Assembly: GCF_040807025.1 (NCBI RefSeq)
Contig: NC_090964.1
Span: forward strand, 8,766,214 to 8,830,213
Direction: 5' to 3'
DNA length: 64,000 nt
Source of the DNA: Struthio camelus
Taxonomy: Eukaryota > Chordata > Aves > Struthioniformes > Struthionidae
The position numbers and the translations under genes are program-made. Below, piece by piece: positions 13,695 to 25,215 of this stretch. The notes beneath the pieces were generated by a model. It was not told the origin of the DNA, did not search any database, and worked only from the letters and a program-made list of their open reading frames with translations. Numbering within the stretch: the first letter of the stretch is position 1; each line of letters starts with the position of its first letter.

Positions 13695-14146
13695 TGCACG
13701 CGTGTGCACAGGCATGCGTGTGCCAGTGCATGCATAGACATGTGTATCCTGGTGCATGCACAGGCATGTGCATCCCGATGTGTGCATAGACGTGTGCATC
13801 CTGGTGCATGCCCCGGTGTGTGCATCCCAATGTGTGCATAGACATGTGTATCCTGGTGCATGCACAGGCATGTGCATCCCGATGTGTGCATAGACGTGTG
13901 CATCCTGGTGCATGCCCCGGTGTGTGCATCCCAATGTGTGCATAGATGTGTGCATCCCGGTGCATGCACAGGCATGTGCATCCCGATGTGTGCATAGACA
14001 TGTGTATCCTGGTGCATGCCCCGGTGTGTGCATCCCAATGTGTGCATAGATGTGTGCATCCCGGTGCATGCACAGGCATGTGCATCCCGATGTGTGCATA
14101 GACACGTGAATCCCGGCGCATGCCCCGGCGTGTGCATCCCCATGCC
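13695..14146. repeat. 26-bp minisatellite, about 17 copies
   Basis: Alternating 26-base subunits TGCATGCACAGGCATGTGCA(TCCCGA) and TGTGTGCATAGACATGTGTA(TCCTGG) form a 52-base higher-order period. Rich in GCATGC and TGTGCA, alternating purine-pyrimidine. The long open frames across it, rich in His, Cys and Thr or Met, are repeat artefacts. Confidence 0.93.
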
Positions 14147-14149
14147 GGC

Positions 14150-15520
14150 ATGGCAAGGGGCTGAGGCAGGGTCTGCAAGCAGCAATCAACGCAGGGAGCA
14201 TGCTGCCAGTGTTAACCTCTGGGGTGCAGTTTTGGCGCCCTGTTGCAGTGACCTCCCCAAGCCCAGGGTAATCCCAGTCCCAGCTGAGGGATGGAGACGG
14301 CTACTTGTGGCCCCTTCCTGCGCCCTCCTCATCCTCACGGATCACCTCGGCTGTGCCGGAGCAACCTGTTGTTGCAGGAGCAGAAGGGGAGGAAGGGCTG
14401 GCGGGGACATGCGCGCGAGGAGGGGCTGGGGAAGGCAGCAGGAGAGCAGAGAACTAGGTCACGCCGAGCTGGTCGGACGCCAGGGGAGGACGGTGGGCTC
14501 GGGCATGCCAGCGAAGGGGCCGAGGGGTCCTGGCACCCTCCTCGCGGCGGCTCGCTCGCCCCGTCCCCTTGGCGCCTGGCTTTTCCGGCGTGCTCCATCC
14601 CCACGTCCGCCTCCTCCGAGCGAAGGTTCAGCGCCGTCCGGGGCGAGAGCAGATCGATGAAACGAAAGTGGCTTCGTCTTCTCGTCTGTTTGAAGGGCAA
14701 GGGAGCACGGAAAGGGGCCGGGGAGCGCGTGGTGCGCCCCGCTGCGGCCCCCGCCTGGCTGCCAGGCTGGGGCTCGGCGCTGCCACCGCCGGGACCCCCG
14801 CGCGGCCCCAGCTGCAGCCTCCAGGAGCCCGAGCGGAGGCCTCGGCAGCGCTCGGGGGTGTCGGAGGGCGGCTGGAAACGTGCTCCGAATCGCTCCGTGC
14901 CCGGAGAGCTTCGCGGCGGTGACGGCGCGCTGGCCCCTGCGTGGCTCGGGGGGCACGAGGGGCCCAGCCGGCGGCCCCTGGAGCCACATTTTGGTGCTCC
15001 CTAGAGCCACCCTGGCAAGGGGCTCGAGCGGGATGGGGCCGGCCCCGTGCCGCACGGCCTCGGGCTTTTTGGGGGCTGCTCAAAGATTGCCCGGAGCATC
15101 CCGCCTTGGGCAATGGGGAATTCGCATCACTCCAGGCCTGGCAGGACTCTCCAGCCTGCGACCTGCTGCTGGAAGAGGCTGCTGGGGGGACACGTTTCCC
15201 CGCTAAGTCCCAGCGGCCGATGGGGGAAGCAGCAGGCACCGTTTTAGAGTCGACCGGGGTTTTATTCCCCGGCGCTGCGGGGGCTCCTGCTACCCTCAGG
15301 CTGTGCACGAAGCGGGAGGGAAGCGGCTTCCCACCGCTTTGCCGGATCTTCCCAGCTCTTGGTCCTCGCCTTGCCTCGCCGTTCGCACCTTCGCCCCGCT
15401 GGCTGCGTGCCGCCCCGCGTGCCAGCCCTGCTCCTCCTCCTCCTCTTCCTCCTCCGTGGGCCTTTTGCAGGCTGCCAAGCGAAGATGCATTCGCCGAGCG
15501 GCACGCTCCAAAAGTTGATA
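14150..15520. other. GC-rich sequence, no gene seen
   Basis: Long Arg/Pro/Gly/Ala-rich open frames on both strands result from composition. Nothing recognisable. Confidence 0.45.
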
Positions 15521-15524
15521 ATTC

Positions 15525-15725
15525 CCCTTCAGGCAATTAAGAGGAAGCCATTTCTCCTCAATCAGCTGTATTTGAATATGGAAATGATTTTTAATTACTC
15601 AGAGTCAATATCATTTTATCACTGAAATGTGTTTGAACGAGGTTTGCCGTATTTGCAGGGAGTCTAATAAGCTGGATGCAAATTTGCTCCGATTCACGGT
15701 TTCTAAATGTTAGCATTAGCGGGGA
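15525..15725. promoter_or_regulatory. AT-rich island with octamer and homeodomain words
   Basis: Contains CAATTAAG, CAGCTG, TTTTTAATTACTC, a perfect POU octamer ATGCAAAT at 15676-15683 and GTTAGCATTAGC. A composite of POU, homeodomain and E-box words within 200 bases suggests a neural enhancer; inference from motifs only. Confidence 0.4.
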
Positions 15726-16075
15726 AGGTGCTGCCCTTGGAAGGTGCGCAGACGTCGCATCTGCCGGCTCCCGACGGGGCGCGAAACGCCGCCGGCACCC
15801 GTTTGCACGGCGCCGGAGCCGTCGGGCACGGGGGGAAAGACCGAGGGGGACGGGGGAGCGAGCCCCTCGGCCGGCCCCGGTGGCCCGGGCACAGGGCCGG
15901 GTCCTGCCCGCCGGGACAGGTCGGCTCGTCCCCGAAGGCGCCGGGCTGCCGGCCCTGAACATGCCCCATGGCTCGGGGTCAGCTCCGCGTGGAGCTAACG
16001 GCAGCTCGGCATCGTTACATCCCTGGCCTATTGTCTCCTCATTAATTTGCTAATTATGTTCTGCTTTTATGCCCG

Positions 16076-16096
16076 GGGCCTGGCGGTGGTGCTGAA
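16076..16096 (-). promoter_or_regulatory. REST/NRSF (RE1)-like element
   Basis: The + strand reads GGGCCTGGCGGTGGTGCTGAA; read on the - strand it matches the 21-base RE1 consensus at 17 positions, with a perfect right half (GTGGTGCTGAA). About 5.3-5.7 kb upstream of the inferred promoter of a neuron-enriched gene, which fits REST silencing outside neurons. Binding is not demonstrated. Confidence 0.4.
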
Positions 16097-16099
16097 ATG

Positions 16100-19000
16100 T
16101 CAGGTGCTTGTTTATGCCCGGGGTCACTGGTGCAGCCCCGAAGCCGGGGTCCCGCGGGAGGTGCGCGTAGCAACCCCCAGCTCGTCTGCCTCTGCCACCG
16201 CTGCCCCTGCCTCAGTTTCCCTCATGCCCAAACTGCTCCTGGGGAGCCAAACGACCCCGGTCCATCTCGCTTCGTCCGGCCGCTGCGAAAGCGAAGGGCT
16301 GGGTGAATGTTTGCAAGGGCAGCGGGAGTTTGGAGGGGCTGAAGAGAGCAGGGCGACCTAGGTCCACCCCGCCGGGATGCGCAGGGGATCCCGGCCCGGG
16401 GGCGGGGGGAGGCCCCAGCCACCCCCTGCCCTGCCGAGAAGGGGACGGGAAGGGGTGGCTCAGTGGCTTCCCAACATCCGACCTTTGGGCTTTCCTGCTG
16501 CGAAAACCCATCAGGCCTCTGCGTTAAACGCCGCGCTCCGGCAGGACTGAACAGCGGAGACAACATCCTCGCTGAAGGCTTAAGCCGGGCTTTCTGCAGC
16601 CCTCATGTATATTAATCAAGATGAATATTTATGCAAAATTTCTTGCTCTTGAGGGCGGCTGGCGTGCAGGCGGGCGGCCGGGGCAGCTGCCGGCTCCGGC
16701 TGCGGGTGGGTGAAGCGGCTCCGGCTGCGTGCAGCCCGTCCCGCTCGCGGGGCGGCCGTGCCGTGCCGGCCCCGGGGGCGGTGGGAAGGGCCGGGCCTCC
16801 TTCCTCGCCCTGGCCGCGCTCTTCCTCGCCGAAGCAGCAGCTCTTCCAAGCTGCTCTCCAGCTGCTGGCCTTGCATCGCCGCTCCCCGGAGACTCGCTCG
16901 GGCGTCCCCCGCGCCTGCTCCCGGCGGGACGGCCTCGCTCGCCCCCCGGCCCGGACGGCTCCGGGATGCAAACGCAGCACCTCCGCCTGGCAGAAACCCT
17001 CCCGCTCTCAGCGCAGCCTGGCCCAGAGCGCCGAGAGCTTCGCGCCGGCCTTCCTCTTGCCACGGCTCATCTCTCTGCTTTGTGCAGGCGGACGCAGCAT
17101 CAGTCACGGTCCGTCCTTCAGGGCGCGCAGTGCTTGGAAAGGAGATGAAGACACCGAGCCGAAATGCATTTTCCTGGGCAAAATGACAGCATTTATAGGA
17201 TCCGGGAACCACTTGGGATCGGCCATCGGCTCAGGAGCCACAGCACTGCTCCTTCATCCTTCACAAACCCCCAAAGTGAAATTTATTTTGGAGTATTTTC
17301 TTATTCTTCCTCTTCTGGGTATTGCATGGGCTTCCCTGGCAACGTTTCCTTTGCTTCTCTCCCTGCCACCAGCAACAGAAAGCTTCAGCGTTAAAGTACG
17401 TCTGGGCTGACCGGTGGCCGTGCAGCCCGGCACGGGCGCGAGAGCCGACCTCAGCGTCCGGCGGGGCGGCAGGAGCACTGACCGGGCACCGGCCGTCTCT
17501 TTAGAGGGACTTGCAAGGCTTCCTTCACCAGGCGCTTATTGCCTCTTCCCATTAAAGCGGATTCTCTTGCAAAACAAATTTTCCTGTTTATCGCTGCTTT
17601 TGTTTTTCCATTGGAGCAATTCGCAGCAAAGTTTATGGGAAGCGATTCAGACAGGAGGTTGCAATTATTGTCAGGTTAAGAGCTGCTCGGAGGGCTGCCT
17701 GCCGCTCGCTGCCGCTCGAGCTAAGAGGCTGCTCTTAGATCAGCGCCCTGTTTCAGCTAAATCTTTCTGAAAAGCTGCTGCTCCTTGCCTTGCTCGCAGG
17801 AGACGAGCCCTGCGGATCCGGCCCGTCGTGGGCCGGGGGCTGGTTGCAGCATCCCTGCGTCCCCCCAGACGCTGGCTGGCGGCTGCGCTCCATCTCTTCA
17901 TCGAATCCTCACCCAGCGCTGGGTGCTGAGGACCTGCCACCTCGGGCACTCCGGCCTGCCCCTGATTTCTATGCCAAACGACAGGGAAATAAGAGCCCTG
18001 TGTTGAAAATGCAGTCTGACACGGCGTCTCGAGGGCGCCGGGATGGCAGGGAGGCCTCAGCCGTCCCCCGGCGCAGCTCTGCTGCCCGGTGCTGGCTGTG
18101 CCCGTGGCTGCCGCAGCGGGTGCTGCCTGCAATGATTGCAGCGTATAAATAACAAACACGGCGGCACCCAGGACCCCGTGTCAGCCAGGCCGGTTATTAC
18201 TGCCTTAATGGACAGCCCTGATTCCCATGCACCAGGCGAAGCCCCGGCGCTAAACCTCTGCAAGCGCCGGTGCTGTTGTCGTCATGCCCTGTGAGCTGCT
18301 CCGTTGCACCCGATTCCCGACCCCTCTGAATTTGCACCCCTCTGCTCCCGGCGTGAGGCCGGGAGCCCCGACGGGCGCTTTCCCCTGCTCCCAGGCGTCC
18401 GAGGCGGTGAAGCAGATGCCAGGGCCTTCGCACCGCGATTGCTGCGACCCAACTCAAACCCAGGGTGTGGGTCGGCGGGGGAAGATGCTCCATGCTTGCT
18501 TCCCGCACACGTCGGGCCGCCGGGAGAGGAGCGCGTGGGGTCCCCGGGTGCCCGCGGTGGGCTGGCCCCGAGGGTGCGTGCGGGGCCGACCTGCCGCCGA
18601 GCATCTCGCTCTGCAGCTGGGGGAGGTTTGCAGGGATACGGCAGCAACGAGCAGCTACGGAGAAAGCACCCAGTTGTCCTGGTAACAGCGGGAGCCTCCT
18701 GCTCCCGGAGCTCAGGCCCTTTCGCGGCTTGCGGGGAGGGAGGACGCGGGCCCCTGCGGCCTCTCCTCGCTCCTCGGTTGGGGCAAAGATTTGGGGACAG
18801 CAGGGAGCTGGGGCAGGAGGCTAAAGCAAGGGCTTGAAATGACTTCCGTGTTGCAAGGCCAGGAGCAGGCACCAGGCACGAGAGTTACAGCCCACTGAGC
18901 ATCCTTGCACGCCCCGGGTACGATCGGGGCTGTGCCGGCCGGAGCTCGGGCCCCGAGGTCTGTGCCGAGCCGCCCAGGAAGGCGACGGGGCCGGCGATGG

Positions 19001-20076
19001 GGCTCTGGGCAGAGCCCGTCGGGGACACGCACAGACCAGCTCCTGCAGCCACCCGCCTGCCTCGCAGGGCTGAGAGCTGGCGACAAGCGATGTGTTTTTA
19101 AATGTGGAAGTATATTAAGCCTGCAGACCTAGTCGGCTGCTGCCGGAGTGAATTCCTCGCGGGAAGCAGAGAGTGTGACCTAGCGAGCTGTGGATTTTGG
19201 GATGGCCCTTTTGTTAAACTGCAGCCATTGCCACAATCTGTATTTACAGAGCCTGGTTATGGAGCATCCCCCAGTTACGCTTGAGTTAATGACGGTCTTC
19301 TCCCTGGAATAAAGAGGACTTTAAAAAGCTGGTTTTCTTTCTTTCAGCTTTGACCCAGGGGGGATGAGTGTCTGTCTGGGCACGCTGGGGTCAGGCACCT
19401 GCAGGCTGCGGAGGAGCATTGGGAAAAGGGACTGTGAGGCAGTGAGTGAACTGAGTTGCAGGAAGGTCTCATGTGGATACGTCCACGCGCTTCCAGCGTG
19501 CCCGGCACTAGGCTGGGCTGGAGCCAGCACTGAGCAACAGAGCCCGAGGTGCTGCGCAGCTGTCCTGGTGCTCCCTCCTGCTCCCAGCCCTGGCAGGACG
19601 TCGCAGCATCGGGCCTCGTTGCCCCGCCACCCTGGGAACGTTCCCGCTGGCTGGGAGTGGGAATACGCTGCGTTTCCAGCTAAGCTGCTCCTGCAGTGTA
19701 GTGCAGCATGAGGCCCTGCTGCATCCCGCTGAGCTCCTTGCTGCATGGACCCAGGCTCGGCAGCAGGAACGCCTCGTCCCCCCCCGAGACTGCGCTTCCC
19801 TTGCTCCAGGCAGACTTGGCCCTGGATGAGGAGCCAGGCTGCAACGGAGCCTCCATGCACCGGCTGCTCCGAGTTGCCCATCAAGCACAGAGCCGCTCAG
19901 GTCTGCCCATCTGTGCGTGGAGCCGCCCCTCTGCACCGCGCTCGCCCCGTGCCAGGCGTGCGTGCCTGTGGCCACGCAGGCCTCACGCCTCGTCTGTGCT
20001 CCTCCACACAGGAAACCGCAGCTCCGCATTCCCCCTCGGCTCACCGCCACGGCCCTCAGGGGTTAGCATCCTCTGT
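16100..20076. other. upstream sequence with AT-rich islands, no gene
   Basis: Islands at about 16575-16650 (ATTTATGCAAAAT), 17150-17400, 17530-17680, 18120-18220 and 19085-19330. The last is 245 bases of mixed, non-repetitive sequence such as GGTTATGGAGCATCCCCC. A TATAAATA at 18144 lacks promoter context. No coding region recognised. Confidence 0.4.
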
Positions 20077-21060
20077 CACACACACACACACTCATGCCGT
20101 GTTTGTGCAAACATGGGATGTGCCATCCACATCTCTCACCCTGTGCTTGTGCTCAAGCTCGCCTTCTACCCCACCCACCCCCCTGTACCCCCACAGCTCC
20201 CCTTGCAAAACATGCCATTCCAGGGCCTGCACATGCATGCAACACGGCTGCTCGCAGGGAGCGTATCTATCCTGCATAGCAGTGCACCGTGCACATGTGT
20301 GTGCATGCGCAGAACACCAGTGGTATGCATGCACACCCATCTCCTGCACTTGCATGCACACTGCCCACGCATCTGCAAGCATGAATAGCCCACCTGAGTG
20401 CACGCGTGAACAAGCTACCCATGTGCATGCATGAACCAACCCATGCTTGGGCAAGACACCATCTATCTATCTGCATGCACACCTCAAGCATGCGCATGCA
20501 CACACAGCTCACCCGTATGCATGCAAACCTCCACCTGCACGCACACACACACACATATCATCCATGCACAGACACGGCCCATGTGTGTGCACACATCCCT
20601 CTACCTGCATGCGTGCACGCATAGCCCACGTGTGTGCACACATCCCTCCATCTGTGTGCATGCACTCTCCAGCCGTGTGCAGGCTTGCACACCTCATCTA
20701 TGTGCATGCACACACACACTCCACCTGTATGCATGCACAGACGCACACCCCATGTGCATCTCTCCTCCATGTACACGCACACATACCACATCGATCTGCA
20801 TGCCTGCACCCCCCCTGCTGTGTTCATTCCCCCATGTATGCACACACACACACACACACGTAGCATGCCTCACCCCCATGTGCATGCACCCACCCTATGT
20901 CGGTCCACCCCATGTGCAACCCCTGTGTGCATGCCCACAACCCCCCCCCCGCCTTGTGCACTGCCCCCTTGTGTGCACACACACACAAACATCTGCATTC
21001 CCCCTGTGTGCAGCCCCCGCATACGCACACAGAGCACACATCCATTCCCCCCCCGCACAC
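20077..21060. repeat. CA/TG-rich low-complexity tract
   Basis: Nearly 1 kb of (CA)n, GCATGCACAC and TGTGTGCA words with poor periodicity; a degraded minisatellite or microsatellite field. Open frames here encode only His/Thr/Cys-rich repeats. Confidence 0.85.
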
Positions 21061-21345
21061 AGAGCACACATCCGTGTGCACCCCCCGCGTGCGCGCACAC
21101 ACATCCATGTGCACCCCCCGCGTGCGCGCACACACGCATCCATGTGCACCCCCCCGCGTGCGCGCACACACATCCATGTGCACCCCCCGCGTGCGCGCAC
21201 ACACATTCATGTACCACCCCCCCCGCGTGCGCGCACACACATCCATGTGCACCCCCCGCGTGCGCGCACACACATTCATGTACCACCCCCCCCGCGTGCG
21301 CGCACACACACATCCATGTGCACCCCCCCCGCGTGCACGCACTCA
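21060..21345. repeat. 33-bp tandem repeat of CCCCCCGCGTGCGCGCACAC type
   Basis: About eight copies of CCCCCCGCGTGCGCGCACAC followed by ACATCCATGTGCA, directly against the CpG island. GCGTGCGCGCACACACA is alternating purine-pyrimidine and a classic Z-DNA-prone sequence. Confidence 0.92.
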
Positions 21346-21519
21346 GAGCGCTGCAGCGCGGGCAGCCCCCCCCCCCCCCCCCCGCAGCTGCAGCATCCCG
21401 GGGGTCACCTTCCCCCCCCGCTCGGAGCCCGGAGGCAGCAGCAGCGGGGGCGGGGGGGGGGGTGAGGCCGCGCCTCCCCCCCCATCCCCGCGGGCTCTCG
21501 CAGGCGGCCCCGGCGCCGC

Positions 21520-21795
21520 GCACGCTCCCCGCCATGCCCGGCGCTGTCACAGCGCCCCGCGCATGCAGCAAGTGCCCGAGCGGCGCGCGCCGCCGCCCCC
21601 CCCCCCGCCGCCCCCCCGCCGCCGCCGCCGCCGGGGCCCGGCGCGCCGCGCCGCGCACCCGCTGCCGGCCCCGCGCGCCGCCGCGCTCCCCCGGGCGCGC
21701 CCGGCCACCGGCTGCCGCCCGCCGCCGCTCGGGGATGGCCAGCCCGCTGCACGCCGCGCCGCGCCGGGGCTTGACGAGCTGCTAGCGGAGCGCAG
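21520..21795 (+). other. ADGRB2: candidate non-coding exon 1 of ADGRB2 (5' end uncertain)
   Basis: Ends in GGAGCGCAG followed by GTAAGG at 21796, a consensus donor inside the CpG island. The start is arbitrary, placed just before the NRF1-like element. Confidence 0.4.
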
Positions 21796-22921
21796 GTAAG
21801 GGCGGCGGCGGGGAAGCGGCCCCCCGCGCCTCCACCCCGGTGCAACCGTTTCCTTCCCCCCCCCCCCGCCATCGCGGCTCCGGTGCACCGAGCCCCCGAG
21901 GCGCGGTGCGCTCCCCCCCCCTTCCCCTCCGCTCCGCCGTGCACCGCGGGGGCGGCATCGCGCCGGGGATGCGGCTGCGGCGGCCGGGGCTGCCCGGGAG
22001 CCAGAGCCGCGGGTCTGGCCGTCCAGCGCCCCCCTCCCCCGGACAACTTTGCCGCCCCGGCAGCGGGCTGCGGCGCTCGGCGGGGCCCGGTGCGGGGCGG
22101 CCCCGGCCCTGCCGGGAAGTTGCGCGGGGGCTGCAGCGGCGGCGGAGCGCGCTGGGCTGGGCTGGGCTGAGCTGGCAGCGCCGTGCAGCGCCGCGGGCCG
22201 GGGGGGGGGGGGGGGGTCGGTCCCCCTGCTCCGGTGGGAGGGGGGGGCCGCGGGGACCCGCTCCCTGCCGTCGCCCCCGCGCCAGCGGCGTGGGACCCCC
22301 ACGCAGGAGGGGCGGCGGGTGCGCGCGTGGCGCCGGGGCGATGCTCGGGCAGCGGGCAAGGCCGCGGGGGCATCGCTGCCAGCCCCGCGGCGCCTGCGGG
22401 CGCCTGCGGGCACCTGCAGCCCGGTGCGCGCCGGCGTGTGCCCGCTGCCAGCCGGGCTGCGCCGGGCGCTTCGCCGCCGCCGTGCCGGCGGGTGGGCAGA
22501 GCCGGGCTCCCGCACCGGGAGCTGCTTTTGCAGTTCTCCCCTCGCGCGGGGCTTTGGGCTGGCGTCGGGCGCCAGCGCCGAGGGCCGCGGGCGCCTCGGT
22601 GGCGGCGGCGCGCCCGGGCCGTGGGCGTGCTGCGTGGGGCGCACGTGGGCTGGCGGCGTGTGCCGGGGCGGACACGTGCGGCACGCAGGCGGCACCCGCA
22701 TCTGGGGGGGCAAGGGGAGCAGTGGGGGAGCGGGTTCCCCCCCCCCGCGCAGGAGGAGCGATGCCGGCCGCGCGGGTGCCCGCCTGCGGGCGTGCGTCGC
22801 TGTGCAGGTAACTTGTTGAAGCGCGGGGAGCTTCGCCGCCGGCCCGCGCTCGGGGGCTGCGTGCCCCCCGCGCCGGGGGCTCACGGCAGCGCGGCACGTG
22901 AACAGCCCTTTGCTTTTCTAG

Positions 22922-23404
22922 GTCACGTCGGTGCCGCCTGTGCCGGAGGGAGCCTGGCAGGCGGCGCCGGCTCGGGGCTGCCGGGGGCGCGGGGACCCCC
23001 CCAGTCCCGGGGGCCGGGGGGGTGCGCGGTGCCTCCCCACCGGGCGCTGCCGAGGGCTGGACGGCAGAGCGCCGCCGCTGCCATCCGACGGGGAAAGTTG
23101 CCGGTGGGCGATTGGGGGCCGGGGTGGGAAAGCGGTTTTGGACTCTCCTCTCCGCGCTCGACGGCTGCAAGATGCCCCGCGGGGAGGCAGCCGGCTCTCG
23201 GCATCGCGCGTCCCGCCGGCAGCCGAGCGCGGGGTTCGCTCCCGGCCGCCCCCGGAGTTGGCCGTGGGGCAGGGGCAGCCCGGAGCCCTGCTGCTCTCCG
23301 AGGCCCGCGAAGCTGCTCTTTAAACCTCGTTTCCAGCCCCTTTTTGATCCAAGCAGTTTGGAAGGAGGCCGGATCCTACAGATTTGGTCCGTGCTGGAGG
23401 ACAG
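22922..23404 (+). other. ADGRB2: candidate second 5'UTR exon or alternative first exon
   Basis: A good acceptor (CCCTTTGCTTTTCTAG) at 22921 and a donor (GGACAG then GTACGG) at 23405 delimit 483 bases without a needed reading frame. A donor-like CAG/GTAACT at 22807 lies just upstream. The extent is a hypothesis. Confidence 0.3.
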
Positions 23405-23714
23405 GTACGGAGGCGGCGCGGCGCGGCTGGCTTCCTGCGCTGCGCTCGCCGCTGCCTCCTGAGCCGCGGGCCCGGCTGCGGCGTGCCCGGGGGGGCGTCA
23501 GCTCCTCTTCACGTCGCCTCGAGCCGTCTCCGGCCCAGCGGCTCTTCTAGCGGCGCGCCTGCCCCCCGCGCCGCTGGCGACGGCCGCGCGGTCCGAGGCG
23601 CCGGGCGCCCCGCTGAGCCGCGTCCCCGCGGAGCTGCTTCCGCTCCGTCTCCTCGGGCCGCCTCGCGGGCCGCAGCGCTGAACGGCCTGGAGCAAAACCT
23701 GCGGCCGGAGCCGC

Positions 23715-25215
23715 GCGGTGGCGGCGGCGGCGGCGGCGTGGGGAGCTCGGAGCCGGGCGATGGCGGCGTGGGGAGCTCGGAGCTGGGCGATGGCGGCATG
23801 GGGAGCTCGGAGCCGGGCGATGGCGGCGTGGGGAGCTCGGAGCCGGGCGATGGCGGCGTGGGGAGCTCGGAGCCAGGCAATGGCGGCGTGGGGAGCCTGG
23901 AGCTGCACGATGGCGGCGTGGGGAGCTCGGAGCCGGGCGATGGCGGCGTGGGGAGCCTGGAGCTGCGCGATGGCAGCGTGGGGAGCTCGGAGCTGCGTGG
24001 GGAGCCCGGAGCCGTGGGACGGCGACATGGGGAGCTCGGAGCTGGGCGATGGTGGTGTGGGGACCTTGGAGCCTCGGGACGGCAGCGTGGGGATCTCAGA
24101 GCCGCGTGATGGCAGCGTGGGGACCTTGGAGCCGCGTGGGGAGCTCGGAGCCACGTGATAGCAGCGTGGGGACCTTGGAGCTGCGCGATGGTAGCGTGGG
24201 GACCTCGGAGCGACGGGACAGCGGAATGGGGAGCTCGGAGCTGCATGCCAGCGGCGTGGGGAGCTCGGAGCCACGTGGGGACCTCGGAGCCATGCGATGG
24301 CGGCGTGGGGAGCTCGGAGCCACGTGGGGACCTCGGAGCCATGCGATGGCGGCGTGGGGAGCTCGGAGCCACGTGGGGACCTTGGACTCGTGTGGGGACC
24401 TCAGAGCTGTGCGATGGCAGCGTGGGGACCTCGGAGCCGCGCGGGGACCTCGGAGCCATGTGATGGTGGCATGGGGAGCTCGGAGCCACGTGGGGACCTC
24501 GGAGCCATGTGATGGCGGCGTGGGGAGCTCAGAGACACGTGGGGACCTCGGAGCCATGCGATGGCGGCGTGGGGACCTTGGAGCCGCGCGGGGACCTCGG
24601 AGCCATGCGATGGCAGCGTGGGGAGCTCGGAGCCGCGTGGGGACCTCGGAGCCATGCGATGGTGGCGTGGGGAGCTCGGAGCTGCGTGATGGTGGTGTGG
24701 GGAGCTCGGAGCCACGTGGGGACCTTGGACCCATGTGGGGACCTCGGAGCCATGCGATGGTGGCGTGGGGACCTTGGAGCCACGTGGGGACCTCAGAGCC
24801 ATGCGATGGCGGCGTGGGGAGCTCGGAGCCGCGTGGGGACCTCGGAGCTGTGCAATGGTGGCGTGGGGAGCTCGGAGCTGCGTGATGGTGGTGTGGGGAG
24901 CTCGGAGCCACGTGGGGACCTCAGAGCCATGCGATGGCAGTGTGGGGAGCTCGGAGCCGCGTGGGGACCTCGGAGCTGTGCAATGGTGGCGTGGGGAGCT
25001 CGGAGCTGCGTGATGGTGGTGTGGGGAGCTCGGAGCCACGTGGGGACCTTGGACCCGTGTGGGGACCTCGGAGCCATGCGATGGTGGCGTGGGGAGCTCG
25101 GAGCCGCGCGGGGACCTCGGAGCCATGCGATGGCGGCGTGGGGAGCTCGGAGCCACGTGGGGACCTCGGAGCCATGCGATGGCGGCGTGGGGAGCTCGGA
25201 GCCGTGCGGCGGCGC
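23715..25215. repeat. 30-bp then 49-bp composite minisatellite with CACGTG boxes
   Basis: First a 30-base unit (GATGGCGGCGTGGGGAGCTC then GGAGCCGGGC) to about 24000. A composite unit of about 49 bases then inserts ACGTGGGGACCTCGGAGCCA between copies. SacI-type GAGCTC recurs throughout. Eleven CACGTG hexamers occur between 24151 and 25160. Lies in the inferred first intron just after the 23404 donor. Long open frames on both strands here are repeat artefacts. Confidence 0.93.

Larger units (their letters stand above)
21345..23460 (+). promoter_or_regulatory. ADGRB2: CpG island, inferred ADGRB2 promoter and first exons
   Basis: Very GC- and CpG-dense stretch with C18 (21366-21383), CCG runs, an NRF1-like CGCGCATGC (about 21559) and repeated GC boxes. 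It contains the best donor-like sites upstream of the first coding exon (21795 and 23404). No TATA box. The coding exon at 30029 begins with an acceptor, so a promoter and non-coding exon must exist upstream; this island is the best candidate. No transcript evidence is visible from sequence. Confidence 0.55.

Noticed and set aside
18130..18160. TATAAATA at 18144 as a promoter
   Set aside because: No CpG island or exon nearby and no orientation evidence.
20431..21799. Open frames rich in His-Thr-His and Cys-Ala-His across 20.4-21.8 kb, and similar ones at 13.3-14.2 and 47.7-49.5 kb
   Set aside because: CA/TG-rich repeats read in all frames; low complexity and frame-independent.
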